Shown: positions 20,453 through 33,400, numbered from the stretch's first letter. The stretch is DNA of 64,000 nucleotides from Heligmosomoides polygyrus polygyrus (GCA_947396885.1 OX377204.1:54547139-54611138), one strand, 5' to 3'. Numbers and translations are program-made. The notes: generated from the sequence alone by a model not told the origin.

Positions 20453-21785
20453 GGGCCGGTTCCGAGAAAATCCGAGTGTGTCGAGTGTCGCGTACTGACA
20501 AGGGAGACAAATGAACTTCCCGTCGCAATTTCGAAAGTGACCTATTTATGGTTGTAGGAGATTGTCTGAGAAGCATCGTATTGGTTTTCGTTTTTCCATC
20601 GGACTTCTGGGACGGTGGAAAATTGGGATAAAGCGTATCACTTCATTGCGGGTCGATAGAGCAAAACAGACGTCTGAAACTGCCATGTCGTGGTTAGAAT
20701 CCACCCTGCAAAAGGTTTGGGGCTGGAACAGTAGCGGAATTAAAGCGACCTCACAATTTGCTTGTTAGCGGTACAGCAACCGAAGTGGTTACATTGACGT
20801 ACACCGTTCACGAGCAAGAGAGGAGCGGCAGCGCGATAGGAGGTGCACCCGCCCCTGCTGGGGGGGGGGGGGGGCGTGGCGTCAGGAGGTACAACCGCTC
20901 TTCTGCGGACAGGAAACTTTTGTTTTGCGTGTCAAAGGTTTTGCAAGGCAGCCGTTAAACTCTCGGTGAAACCTATGGGGTTGGGGGTGGGTGAGCAAGG
21001 GAGATGAGAGGAAGATCGCTTGTACGTCTGTATTTGCAAGAAGGGGTCAGAGATTCGGATCCGGTGGTTGAGATTTTGCATTGATGGTTTTGCTAGCCTA
21101 TTTTTTGTCGATGTAAAGTATATCTTGACCACCGTAGTGTACCATATTGATATTAGAACATCATTTTGACCTGGACGATGCGATTTAAAAAACAATGCTG
21201 CCCATCTTTCCCCACCTCTTCCTGCTAATCGAAGGGGTAGGCACTTGTACTCCAACGACTCCGGCGTTCGAATGCAAGTTCCGCCCAAACTTCGTATAGA
21301 GGGCTAACTGAGGTGCTGCTCACAAATCTGGTAAACGCTCTCGCGTGATTGCGTGATTCCAAATTTTTCATGGATGAACAAGGAATGTCAGTACATAGAA
21401 TCGCTTTTTTCCCGTACGTGGTCAAAGTTCCTTTCCAATCTCCCACTTTTAAATGAAAAGTAAATAGTTAGAAAAAAGATAACATAGAAAGGAGAGACAG
21501 ATTCGTGGTCAACAGCTTAAATAGTTTCCGTACGAGGAAAGGGTGGAATCGTTGATGATGACTCCGCCATCCTTACTCACGAACACCCATACTAACCTAC
21601 CGTGATCGGCGGATTTTTTAACAATTCATACCATATTTGTGCTTAGTATCCAAAATAACAGTGCTCGACATTTGGGCGAAAAAAAACCTCTCCTCGAGTT
21701 CTACAGTCATGATAGGACAGTACCGGCGGTTATTCTGTATCCACCCCTTTACTTGCACATATTCACCATTAGCCACAGTGGTCGA
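20453..21785. other. No recognisable gene; G15 run at 20860-20874
   Basis: A run of fifteen G residues lies at 20860-20874. Apart from this the interval shows no feature I can name. Confidence 0.5.
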
Positions 21786-22200
21786 CCATAAGGCCTCGTG
21801 CATACTTTCCGTCGCCGCGATGGAATCGCGGCGATAAGTTTTGCAGAGCGACGCGGAAGAATTTGAACTTCTCTGTTCTCGTCACATCGCCCATCGCTCT
21901 GAAAGGAAGCGCGACGGCGATCCGTCCAGGACCAACGCTAAACACCGCGCGCGGCGCGAAAAAGTAGGCCATGCCTTTGAAGGGCGGGGAAGCCATCGCG
22001 CATGGCGGTCGCTACTGTTGCGGCGGCCGCGGCGAAGTTTCCTTTGGCTATTTACTCGGAAATTCGGGTTCGACGAGAAGAACAGTCTCCTCCTAGCCAC
22101 GCCCCCTTCAACAGAATGGCAACTGCAGTTGCCAACAGAAACTACGGTTGCTATTCTGTTGCAACATCAACAGTGTGTTGCTATCCTATTTTGGAGGCCG
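21786..22200 (+). mobile_element. MITE-like element, copy 1
   Basis: Starts AAGGCCTCGTGCATACTTTC followed by GTCGCCGCGATGG. An inner block (22050-22075) reads TTACTCGGAAATTCGGGTTC. On the opposite strand at 25430-25703 a related segment starts TTAGGCCGGGGCATAATTCC, then TTGCCGCGATG, and contains TTACTCGGACATTCGGGTTC. The shared end and shared interior make these two copies of one short, non-coding, CpG-rich family. The long open frames across this region are a by-product of GC content. Confidence 0.55.
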
Positions 22201-22650
22201 CTGCGTTCCGCGCCCAGGTCTCTGCGCAATCTCGCTGTCTGCGCTCTGGCTGGGTCGCGCCCCGTCGTCCCTCGCGCTGTCGCGCTGTCTGCGTCTCTCG
22301 GTGGGGAGCGTGCCATCGGCCAGGGTCTCTGCGTTCTCGCGCCCTGCGCATGCGTCTGTGCATACTTTCGCGCTCGCGAAGCTTATTCAAGCGGTCTTGG
22401 CGCAATCGATACTGCCGCCGCCGTCTAGTCTGGACTGTAGACATTTCTATAAAATGCATATGAAGTTTAAATTTTTAATGAAGCTTTCAAGAGGTATACA
22501 TACTTGCGTGATTTCAGCCGTGAAATAAGAATGTAACTGTGAAGGTGTCGAAGAATTCGGGGAGCGTGGGACGGTCTACAGAAGTGTGTGGGACGTGTGT
22601 GGGACAATCCACATCAAGAAATGATTGCATTTGTTTTTGGAAGTGTTAGA
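22201..22650. other. GC-rich to AT-rich transition, nothing assigned
   Basis: Cytosine- and guanine-rich sequence up to about 22435, ordinary composition beyond. Open frames lack family features. Confidence 0.4.
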
Positions 22651-22800
22651 GAATTTGGCGCAAATAGGCTCGGTGGGGGGAGGGGGTCACCATGTACTCA
22701 GTGAATATTCGCTTTGATAGGAAGGCACTTGCAGTCCAATTACATCAGAAATGGCCTTCCTCAGTCCATCGCGGTGGAGAACACACCAATGCTGCAATTT
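22651..22800 (+). repeat. Dispersed repeat, second copy of the 11.4-kb block
   Basis: GGCGCAAATAGGCTCGGTGG, then TTTGATAGGAAGGC, ATTACATCAGAAATxGCC and AACACACCAATGCTG follow the same order as GGCGCAAATAGGCTCAGAGG, TTGATAAGAAGGC, TTACATTAGAAATTGCC and AACACAACGGTGCTG near 11421-11555. Direct orientation, diverged. Confidence 0.65.
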
Positions 22801-22864
22801 TTTTAGTTTTGTACGAAATAAATTTTTTTCATTATATATATAATAAATATATAGAGTTATGTAT

Positions 22865-24272
22865 ACAAGGTGTCTCAAAAACTGTGTATGTTTGAAAGTT
22901 GATACCCTTGCTCACAGTAAAGGTACTGAAGAAGTTAACGGCTCATATAAATTCCTAAGAAAACAGAAATTTTCCGGTATATAAGCGGTAAGGAATGCGC
23001 CAGGCACTCGTACGAAATTTTGCATTTTACGCTCGATTGATTGTGTTTCGCTTGAATGCTTGCGGTTGTCCGGAATTTAATACAGGTTTTCGACCTCCAG
23101 TTTGAAGCGGGATTTTTCGGCAACACTTTTCCTTAGAACGAGATTTCTACGGCGTGTAAATAGTCGAGATTGCGCCGTGCTTCCGCCTGAAATCCTGCAT
23201 TTCCCACCTGATTGATTGTGCATGGGCTGAATGCTTGATACAACTTTGTTACTACTTGGCCTTATTAACCTGTGATGTGCTTCTTTTAACGTTTAGAACT
23301 TGACAATTACGTGAAAGATACGTGACATGCGTGTTTATTGGTTGCACAATTTAAATATGCGCAGGAACCCCATTTCGAAGGCGGATTCTGTGGACTGTTG
23401 AAGCAACATTCAAGCTGAATGGAAAGGTTAACCGGCATAGCTAAGCTACTGGGCGATGGAATAGTTAAAAGAAGCACACTGCAGGTTAATGTAGCCAAGT
23501 AGTAACAAGAGTGTAACAGGTATTCAGCACATGCATTATCAATTGAGTCGGACATGCAAGGTTTCTGGCGGCGCATGGCGCGATCTTGTCTATTTGCACG
23601 CCACAGTACTCTCGGTTCCCTGCGCTTTCATATGAGTCTCAAACATCTTAAAATGCTTCACTAGCAACAATGTTAGAACCTTTCGAATACTACCTGCATT
23701 TTTAGGAGAGCATGCATTTTCTACAAGCCACAGTGTGTCTTTAAGTTTTACACCTTAACGAAGCACAAGTCAATCAATACGGTTCCTTAAAGAAGAAATT
23801 TCAATAAGTATTCAATCGAAACACAATCAACCGATTGTAAAAGGCAAGGTTTCAGACGAGTGCATTGCGCAATCTTGACTGTTCACAAGTCACAGAAATC
23901 TCGCTACCCTCTACTTTTATGCGAGTCTCAAACATCATAAAAAGTCTCAATAGCAGCAATGCCGAACCTTTCAAACAGTAATTGCACTTTTAAGGGATAC
24001 CCAGCACTTTTCGCATGCATTTATGTGCTTTCAAGTCCTGAACCTTAAAAGAAGCACAAATCCGTCGATACGGCCACTTTCTGAATAAATTATAATAGGT
24101 GTTACATCGAAACACAATCAATCACGTGTAAAATGCAAAATTTCAGACAAGTCCATGGCGCATTTCATACCGCTCACATGCCAGAAAATTTCTATTTTCT
24201 TAGGATTTCATATTAGCTTCTAACTTTTTCTGTACCTTTTCTGAGTTATCACCTTTCAAACAGTGTATACAG
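22865..24272. mobile_element. Fold-back element, ACAAGGTGTCTCAAAAA family, copy 1
   Basis: The left end TATACAAGGTGTCTCAAAAA is followed by AAGGTACTGAAGAAGTTAA. The right end carries the complements (AACTTTTTCTGTACCTTTTC, GTATACAGTT). The left arm runs to about 23285 and the inverted right arm starts about 23462. The right arm is longer and contains a second tandem set of arm landmarks, such as two copies of GAAACACAATCAA. A related element occupies 37794-39058. TA-flanked ends and the long inverted arms suggest a non-autonomous Tc1/mariner-type or fold-back transposon. No ORF. Confidence 0.75.
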
Positions 24273-24299
24273 TTTCGATTACTTCTGTGCCGAACGAGG

Positions 24300-24500
24300 T
24301 TGTTAGGTGGACTAGTATTTATTGAGCGGCCTAACGTTTCGACCCGTTCGTCGTCTTCGGAGGCCTAAAAGTGGCTTGAGGATTCGGATGTTGCTATCTA
24401 TCCGACCAAACGCCTTATCGATTCTAGCCTTTCGGATATCGTCTTGAGGCATAGCAAGAAATCCCGAACCCATGAACGATAAACTTACCCGCTGATCCAC
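24300..24500 (-). repeat. Conserved CGAAGACGACG...GTCGAAACG motif, possible PLE-derived
   Basis: The minus strand reads TTAGGCCTCCGAAGACGACG, then AACGGGTCGAAACGTTAGGC. The order CNGAAGA, short stem (CGAC/GTCG), GAAAC resembles the catalytic core of hammerhead ribozymes, which are embedded in Penelope-like elements, but one core base differs (C for U). The open frame across it has no GIY-YIG or RT residues that I can recognise. Treat as a lead, not an assignment. Confidence 0.3.
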
Positions 24501-24641
24501 CGCTTGTTCGGAGCGACGCCGCTGCCGCAGTTAGTCGACAGATAGTGACTGAGACTCACTATACTGTTCATTCTACACTATGTATACTGTGTATACCAGT
24601 GTCATTCTTAACCACATCCTTGTCACCACCGGTCGCTCTAT

Positions 24642-24841
24642 NNNNNNNNNNNNNNNNNNNNNNNNNNNNNNNNNNNNNNNNNNNNNNNNNNNNNNNNNNN
24701 NNNNNNNNNNNNNNNNNNNNNNNNNNNNNNNNNNNNNNNNNNNNNNNNNNNNNNNNNNNNNNNNNNNNNNNNNNNNNNNNNNNNNNNNNNNNNNNNNNNN
24801 NNNNNNNNNNNNNNNNNNNNNNNNNNNNNNNNNNNNNNNNN
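24642..24841. other. Assembly gap, 200 N
   Basis: Two hundred consecutive undetermined bases; a fixed round length usually marks a scaffold gap of unknown true size. It lies directly upstream of the mariner relic, whose 5' part may be inside it. Confidence 1.
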
Positions 24842-24989
24842 AGTTCAGCCTGCGCGCGGCCAGGTTGAGAAGAGTAGATTACAGAATTATTGCTGGAACC
24901 CTTCTTGACGATCTCCCAGAAGTTAATACCTTCTTCACACCACCAAACGGAGGGAACGTAGCGAATCGGACGCCTCAAAAAATAGAAGA

Positions 24990-25233
24990 CCTTGACTGGG
25001 AGCGTCAAACTCATCCACCTTACAGTCCAGACCTTGCGCCGAGTCACTAAAACATTTTTAGTTCGGTGCAGTACTTCTTGGTTAAATACCGATTTAATAA
25101 TGTGTACCGGGTCAAAATGCACCTCCAAATATTCTCGGCCTTAAAAGCATAATAATTCTATGGCCGTGGGATAAACCAGCTACCTGATATATGGGAAGCA
25201 CTTCTGCGTTCCGAGGGATCTTATTTTAATTAA
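24990..25233 (+). pseudogene. Mariner-family transposase, C-terminal relic
   Basis: The plus strand reads QTHPPYSPDLAPSH, then a stop. This matches the HxxYSPDLAPSDYHLF block that carries the third catalytic Asp of mariner transposases. Here that Asp is replaced by His, and a stop follows. Further on, FYGRGINQLPDIWEALLRSE and GSYFN then a stop (25156-25233) match the family's C-terminus (FYxxGIxxLPxRWxKCIxxxGxYF). The copy is dead. The N-terminal half is either lost or in the assembly gap. Confidence 0.85.
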
Positions 25234-25429
25234 AGATTGTCATTATTATTTTGTTAATAAATACTTTTGCTGAAGATTCTTGAGAGTCCCCGAAATTAGT
25301 TGCCAACCTAATATTTATGTGTTACACATAAATATGTACGTACTACGTACGAGCTGTATATACGTGGATATATGGCTGCTCAAGTATTGGGAATACGAAG
25401 GCACGGTTATCAGACCGAAGGAACGATTA

Positions 25430-25703
25430 TCCTGCAACCGTCTAGCAACCGAACGCAACTGCTACTTGCAACAGAGTAGCAACATAAGCCGCCCTTCAGT
25501 TGACTGTCTCCCACCGGATAGCAATAGCGGTTCCCCTCCCCCCCCCCCCCCAATAGCAACTCGAGCCTCGCGACCGCGTGGCTCGTGTCGCTATTCGGTT
25601 CGGCTCGTCGAACCCGAATGTCCGAGTAACTGCGTCCGGCGGAATGGCCATGGACTGAGCGCCGCGGTGGCATCGCGGCAATGGAATTATGCCCCGGCCT
25701 AAC
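25430..25703 (-). mobile_element. MITE-like element, copy 2
   Basis: Inverted relative of 21786-22200 (shared end TTAGGCC..GCATA and shared interior TTACTCGGAxATTCGGGTTC). It contains a C run at about 25537-25552. Non-coding. Confidence 0.5.
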
Positions 25704-26982
25704 ACTGAAGGCGTTTGCTAGATTGCAAGAGATGGTAGAAGTCGTAAAATATATAAGAAGAGCGTTCTTTATAGAAACCAGAAGAGTGATCCCACTGATG
25801 GACTGAAGTAATACATTCGATAATGTTCGTAAATGAGGTTAAAATGAGAAACACTTTCAAAACATGCAAAGAACATTGGAAAGGAATCCTATAGGTGCAG
25901 AAACTAACAAGAGCTTCCCAGCGAGACGAGGATGTGTTTTTTTGTTTTGTTTGGAAAACGACATAGCACTATCCAGCGAAAACCTGACTTTCTCATGTCA
26001 GACAAATGGTTCAAAAAAGAGATAGCATTTGAAAACTGTGTATTATCGAGGTCAAAACGTATTCTATGATTATAAAAACGGAAAGCTATCCGTAAATCTC
26101 TCTCTCAGATTACAAACCCCGACCCCTCTTCTGCAAGCCCGCATCGCTATCCACCCGACCACCAAATCGATTGAGTCGATTTGAATGATTGATTCACCTG
26201 AATGACCTTGAACCTGAACCTCACCTGAATGACCTTGATTCACCTGAATGTACTCTGCGGCTTCTTTTAGGAAACCTAAGAAATTGTCAGATTTCTAACT
26301 ATAATTACAGCTCCATAGCTTTTGAAGGTTAATTTCTGAGCAAGCCGCGCTGAAGTCCTACCGTTTTTTTGTGATTTTTACATGCCCAGATGCACACAGG
26401 AAATTTTAATCCTACTACGGTGTTTCCTAGACAGTACTCTGTCACACACAATAGGTAATTTCGAAAATTTCCAAGGAAAGTTCATTGAACTCTCTTGTAA
26501 AAGGCGTTATGACAGGACAGGACTGTATTTCAGCTCGAGGATGAGTTGAAGCTTCACCTTTCATCGTAACTTTTTTTGTGGAACTCCATTTCATAAAGCA
26601 ATGTCTCATTCCTCACTACGTCAGTCAGCAAAAAGTGAGGGAATGGTTTGAGGTTGAATCGGCTCCCTGTTTTGACGTATATCTGACCTAGAATGTGGCG
26701 TGGTTATTTGTTGAACACGATAGCTCCTAAATCGTCTTTACAGTGGCTAAACTGTCGATTTATAGCAAACATCTGGCTATATTGCGATAGGAGCTGCTTT
26801 TCTGCTTGATCGCATGACGGTAAATATGCGAGTTTCCTTTAAAGGAGATGAAGTGTTCCCACTTGGTCGTCGAAATGTGTTGCGAGAATATCCACTGCGA
26901 TCTGGTAGTCTTCTGTAATCATGGGAAAACTTGAAATGATTGGAGGGTGCGTCTTCTGAGTGTTGGTTTCAGGTGAGAACTT
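25704..26982. other. No recognisable gene
   Basis: A short degenerate tandem stretch of CACCTGAATGACCTTGA words lies at 26195-26250. Nothing else is recognised. Confidence 0.45.
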
Positions 26983-28188
26983 ACAAGCAATGGTTCCCAA
27001 CTCAAGGTGAGCTTTTGCGATGCTGTTTTGGCAGAATATAGGGCCCTGTGAGCGGAGTTCAGAACCACAGTTAGTTTTTGCTGAACGCTTTCTTAAAGAC
27101 CTGAAAAGGAGGTCTGAAAGCGTGCGGGCAACGATCATCAACCCCTACGACACCCCACGAGATGTGCCTCGGCGGCGCAGTTGGCAGGGGTGCAGCCCTA
27201 TTGGAACCCACCAGTGGGGTTTTAAGTTCGAGTTCGCGTAATGCCAGGGTTTTTGCACATATTAATTTGTTGTTATTGCGCTTTCTCATGAGCACAGGAA
27301 GCAATTTTAGACCATCAATGCTTAACACAAACCAAGGCTGTCTATTTGCGCCTTCATATGTGCTAGTTTTTCAACAATGCCTATCTGCACCACCATCATA
27401 TCATACCATATCATCAATAATACCGTAACAGCACACAACTACGCATACCTGATGGTTGAATATTATGGATCCGGGCCACATCGGGACAGAAATGTGCTAA
27501 AAATGTCGTTCTCACCTGAACTTGTTGTCGGCCGACTACTTTCCACCTTCACATTGGATTTCACATTTCCGACGAGGAGATTGCGGCTGCATATGCCATA
27601 AAGAGACTCCTCCTTGACGCCATTTATTGAGATACCGACTGCCAAGAAGAAGATGCGGTTCAAGTTAGATTTAGTATGGTGAATGGTATGGGACCTTTCT
27701 GTGTCTGTCATACGCGTGAGTGGCAGCTGGGTACGTCGATGTTCACCAAGCACCTTTTCTACACACCCGGATTGCGCGCTCAACGAAGAAGAAGTGGTCA
27801 TTCCTTCACTAGCTTTGTAAGATTATGTTGATGTGACAAGCGCGTTTTACTTGTTTCGCAGATTTGTACCGTAGCTGTTGACTAAAAGAGAAGACAAGAC
27901 AGGACTTTTTATTTCCAGAGAAATGATATGGTGCAGATAGGCATTGTTGAAAACTAGCACACATGGAGGCGCAAATAGACCTTGGTTTGTTGTAACCGCC
28001 GAGGCATACCCCTTGGGTTGTTATGGGGGTTGACGACAATTGCGCGAACGCTTTCAGACCTCCTTCTCAGGTCATTAGAAAGGCGTTCAGCAAATACTCA
28101 CTGTGGTTCTGGACTCCGCTCACAGGGCCCTACATCCTGTCAAAACAGCATCGCAAACGCTCACCTTGAGTTGGGAACCTTTCCTTGT
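26983..28188. mobile_element. Fold-back element, about 0.27-0.42-kb arms
   Basis: Left arm 26983-27400 and right arm 27922-28188 are inverted copies. Shared words include GGTTCCCAACTCAAGGTGAG, GCGATGCTGTTTTG, AGGGCCCTGTGAGCGGAGT and CAACAATGCCTATCTGCACC. The left arm carries an extra segment of about 150 bases (roughly 27178-27326) missing from the right arm. The spacer is about 520 bases. No transposase. Confidence 0.8.
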
Positions 28189-30440
28189 TAGAGGCGTTGC
28201 CAATAATCGGTTTGTTTCCTATGAGCGTTGAGAAGCGTTCCGAGAATTTTTTAAATTCCAAAAGCGATCCTTCGAGACATGCCATGTCGATTTAACTCAG
28301 CAGTGAGGTTCTGCAGTTGACTATCGACAGTGGAGAGGTTTATGATGGTATATACTACAAAACACCTCATTTGTACAGGGCAAATGAAATCGAATTTTCT
28401 ACAAAGGAAAAAGACTATCTTGTTCACGACGACGGCTTTCACCGCGAGTCGTTGTATAGGCCGAACATGAAATCAAATCTCCATTACTTTATCCAATTGA
28501 AGTATAATCGAGTGTGTGGCGCAACTCAAAACTGGATTGAATGATGCCGACCTTAATCCTTTATCCTATAGAAATGGTTTTGAAGAAGCCAAGCGATTTG
28601 TTCTTATCCTAGTTTCTCGTGTCTTTCATATTTTCACTAGAAATATCAAGAAGGATTTCATTAAAGTGAGTAAGGTTAATGAGAGGGGTCCCATACGAAG
28701 CGTTTAAACGTGTTGCACAGCCTAATCAGAAGTACGCAACAACTACTGCTTCGTAAATAATTTGTTACACACTGAAAAAAGTGTGAGGAAATTCGGCGTT
28801 CAGACAAGGTTCCAACTATAAGCCATCATCATTCAATCGTTCGAAAAGTTTTCTTTGCTGTGGCGTTCCAATGAACTATCTCGTAACGGTGCCGAAGTTC
28901 TATAATAACGCTACGTAATGTTAGCTCTAGAGAATGTCTTCTCTCTTAGGGCCTGTATGGTACAAGCGAACTTGGAGTGCTTCCCATCTTCGAAATTTTC
29001 CCGTCTCAGTCGTTGACGTAGAAGTGCTGCTGCAATATCCCTCACATCTTCCTATTTCGTGGTCGGGTTCACAGTGAGGAGTTGAGAGTGACCTGCGCAA
29101 CCTGTCGGCCGACGAGCTGTCTACAGCTGCGTCGACACGAGCCGTGTAGACCTACCTACGCGTGAATCCTCGAAGCTCTCTCTTTGCGTGAGTGGAAACT
29201 CGGTCGCGGCAGGCGATTATGATCAGAGGAGATTCTGATCACGATAGCTGCGAGAACATCCATGTATTCAATGTCATCGCGCTCCTCGCGAACACCACTT
29301 GTTCCGTCGGGGCTATTCAGATCTGTTCCGCGGTTCACAGGCTGTGGAAGTATCCGAATGGGCGGTGAATCTCACCAAACCATCTCACTCGGGTGTAGCT
29401 GACGAGTGAAAAGAGAGAGAGAGAGTGAGTGTCACACCCACAAGGATCCATAGGATGAACGGGGATCTATGAGACCCTTTCTACGGGATTGTGGAAGTTT
29501 GGCCACATACGGAAGGCAGCGATCATTTATGGAAAGAAGAAATCACGCCATGTACTTGACTATAATAGATCATCGCGAAATTCATTTGGTTGTAGCAGAA
29601 TCCATTCTTGTGTGGAGCAAGACGGATGTAAACGGACAACAAGAACGGTTGCGAAAAGCACGCTCATCCTCACATCGCTGGTCAAGGTCGGCAGGTTTAT
29701 ACAGTCAAGCAGAAGACGAAAGTTGTGACGGTCAATTCAGGTGCATGACGGATCTCTTCCTTTGACGCAGCAAAAAGGTATTGCTCTTTTGCACTGTATA
29801 ACAAACTCTGATCCATTCTTTTTCTCCAAAAAATGAAAAATAAGATTCATAAAATTCCAAGCGGCGTATTTTCTTTGAAGTACAAAAGCCAGCGATTTTT
29901 CAATGTGATTTTAGAAAGGATCGCGCCATGTACTCGTCTAGCACGGTGCAAATTTCATTTTATTACTAGTGAAATTTCTCTTTGCTTAGAGTTGCGAACT
30001 AATGAATGGTAAAACTGAAAAGAAAATTGTGGATAACAAACATGTTCTCAAGTTGCATCTTCAAGTAAGTAGCATTTGCACTATCACTCGTATGGAAATG
30101 TGATACAATTCCATGGTGCGACCACTTCTCGTACTGCAGTGAAAATTACTTTAAGAATTACTGCTTTCTGGTTCTTTGAAATAGTTTTTTGTTAAAAATA
30201 ATCATTTCGTAAAATTTCACGTTTGTGGAACAGGTGAAATATAGTTTTTCAAGGAGATGTACTGTGAAGTCAAAGATTTGCTTTCACCGTTTCTTAATGA
30301 ACGTCTTCTTGAATCTTTAAGATACCCGTTTCTGTAAAGTGTTCAGTTTGATCTCGAAAGTGCTTCGGATCCACTCCTTCCTACATTTGCCACAGGTTGA
30401 TTCACGATGTGTGAGGGCTCTCGAACGATTTCATAAGAGG
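28189..30440. other. No recognisable gene
   Basis: AT-moderate sequence. A GAGA-type run is at about 29411-29428. One splice-bounded open stretch on the minus strand (29345-29156) was considered but not adopted. Confidence 0.4.
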
Positions 30441-33400
30441 GATGACGGAGCATTGGTGGCGATGTCCGTTCCTCCACGTGGTGCCACTGGAAACTGCTCG
30501 CTGTGCGAGCTAAGCTAATCACGGACATTCGAATGCAGGCGACAGGCCGTTGTGACAGGCCGGCCTACGAAGGCCCATGTCACATCACATGGTGTGTGAA
30601 TAGTCATGTTTTTTGAGATTGTGCTACGGCGTCCGCGGGAGCCGACGCGCACTCGCAGAGCCCGGCGAGTGTGGAAAGTATGCGAGGGTCCCTGATGCGA
30701 AGACGGCATCGGGGGGCAACTGAGCTAGTCCGAAAGTCCCGCAACGTAAGCAGGACAGCGTGGCTACGCTGAATGTGGGTACGTTGACGGGCCGCTCGTG
30801 CGAGTTGGTTGAAGCACTGGAGCGAAGAAGAGTTGATCTCTGTGCGGTGCAGGAGACGAGGTGGACCTGCCATAAGTCAAGGGACATAGGACGTGGCTTC
30901 AAGGCCGTTCTATGTGGAAATCCCAGGGACCAGTGGTGTCGGAATGATCGTCTCCGAACGATTTCCTGACTCGATTGAAAGCGTCGAGCGCTTTGACGAT
31001 CGATTGATGAAGATCGTTGTCACCGCTAAGGAGCGACTCTATCACTTCTTCTCTGCGTATGCGCCGCAGACTGTCTGCTCCGATCAAGCCAAGGATGAGT
31101 TTTGGAACCTGCTTGATGAGAATACAGCGGAGGTACCGTCGAAAGATGTCATCATAGTCGATGGTGACCTTAATGGGCACGTAGGTGCTGTGAGGGACAG
31201 GTACAGCTGTCATGGTGGTTTCGGATACGGGTCTCGTAACCCCGATGGTGAGCGTATCCCTCAGTATGCGGAATCGCATAGCCTCACCATTATGAACACC
31301 GTCTTCCGAAAACGCGACTCCCACCTCACTCATATTATAGAGGGAGCTCCGAATCTCAGATAGACTTTGTGCTTGTGAAGGATCGTGACCGGAGTCTTGT
31401 CACTCGAAGATCGTGCCGTATGAGACGGTCGCCCCGCAGCATCGACCGCTGATCTGCACCCTAAAGATCGCCCCTTCGAGGCTGAATCAGATCGAGCGAT
31501 GCGGTGCAGCTAGAATCAAGTGGTGGCGAATGAAAGAGAAGGAAGCAGTTGTGATGAGATCACAACTGCTACGAGTCACGACTGTCGATGAAACTTGGAA
31601 GAGAGCAACCGAAGCGATAAACCAAGCTGAAAGATTGGAACTCGGCACTACGAAGCCTGGACGACGCAAAGTCGACAAGCAGACATGGCTGTGGACGGAC
31701 GATGAGAGAACGAAGGTTCGAGAGAAAAAGTCGCTGTATCATGTGTTTCTCGGCGACAGAACAGCCGACAACTGGCAGGAGTATCAGAAGGCGAAGAAGG
31801 CTGCAAAGAAAGCGGTGGCTGTTGCGGAAGCGACCCATTATGGTGATGTCTACCGAAAGCTCGAGTCGCGCGATGATGAGCGGTATTTGTACCGAGCTGC
31901 TAAGACTCGCCATCGCCAAACCGAGGATATTGAAAAGTTCGTTGGCATCAATGATGAGAGCGGCCATCTTCTGACAGACCGTAAAAAGGCGCTGAAGCGA
32001 TGGCGTGGTTACTTTGAGGAAATTTCCACTATGGAATTTCCTCATCCGGCCATCCCTTCTGTGGCTTTTGTTCACGGCCCGTTCACAAGATCACCGTGGA
32101 GGAGATTGAAGCGGCTTTGAAAAAGATGAGGCCAGGCAAGGCAACTGGGCCCGACGACGTGGCGGCTGATTTATGGAAATCCAAGTGCTGGTACCCTGCT
32201 GAGTGGTTGGCGAAGTTCTTTAATCAGCTTGTGGCAGAGAAGAAGGTGCCTGAGTGCTGGCGCCAAAGTACAACGACTCCGATTTGGAAGAAGAAGGGCA
32301 GTCCTGCTGACTGCTCCAATTACCTTCTGATTCGCTTGCTTTCGCACAGCATGAAGATCTTCGAGCGAATCCTCGAAAGACGAATCCGTGAAATCGTCAT
32401 GCTCTCCGACAACCAGTGCGGCTTTGTGTCTGGCTGTGGGAGCACAACCTGATGCTATACACGCCGCCCGCCTCCTGGGGAGAAGCATCGCGAGAGACAG
32501 AAGCCGGTGCATATCGCCTTTCTCAACTTGGAGAAGGCCTTCGACCGCTTACAGCGTGAGCTTATATGGTACGCCTTGCGACAACGCAACGTACCAGAGG
32601 AACCCATAGTGTGGGTTCGGATGCTCTTTTCTTGCCCAAAGAGTAGAGTGCAAGCTGCAGGTGGAACCTCAATGGAGTTTCCCATCTCTGTTGGGTGCAC
32701 CAGGGTTCGGCGCTTTCCCCACTCCTCTTTGTTGTCGTCATGGATGCCATTACGAGAGATATTCAGCAGCCTGTTGCATGGACGCTGCTCTATGCTGATG
32801 ACGTGATGCTCGCTTGCGAAGACAAAGACGATCTCGAGCGGCAGGTGCAAGCTTGGTGCGACCGTCTGGCGAGGTTCGGACTCAAATTGAACGTCAAGAA
32901 GACCGAGTACCTAACGACTGACGTGAACGAGTCCGGCTCCATTAAGATTAACGGTACTGAGCTTGCACGGACTTTGGTGTTTAAATACCTGGGATCAGCA
33001 ATAGCGTCTGACTGCGGTCTGATGGTTGAAGTGAACTCACGCGTGAGTGCAGCTTGGTCCAAGTGGCGTTCGCTGACTGGCGTGCTCTGCGATGGGAAGA
33101 TCCCAGAGCACCTGAAGTCGAAGATTTACAGAGCCGTCGTGCGGCCGGTAGCGATGTACGGCGCTGAGTGTTGGCCTGTGACCAAGGAAGTTGAAACACG
33201 CCTTAGCGTCATGGAGACGAAGATGCTGCGCTGGACGGCTGGAGTCACGCGCATGGACCGCATTCGAAATGATGCTATTCGGCAAAAGTTCGGTGTCGCG
33301 TCGATAGCCGACAAGATGCGCGAAGCTCGCTTGCGATGGTACGGCCACGTTCTGCGTGGGAAAGAAGGCAGTGTCGCAAGGACGCACGAAGCAGTGTTAG

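Noticed and set aside
21841..22428. 195-codon open frame and overlapping long frames on both strands
   Set aside because: It lies in a CpG-rich MITE-like region, several frames are open at once, and the protein is arginine/alanine-rich with no domain or splice support. GC composition explains it.
24545..25128. Open frames spanning the N gap
   Set aside because: Continuity through undetermined bases is artificial. Only the mariner-like residues after 24990 are supported.
29156..29345. Minus-strand open stretch after TTCCACAG, ending at a stop
   Set aside because: One plausible acceptor only, no partner exons and no recognised family; not enough to call a gene.
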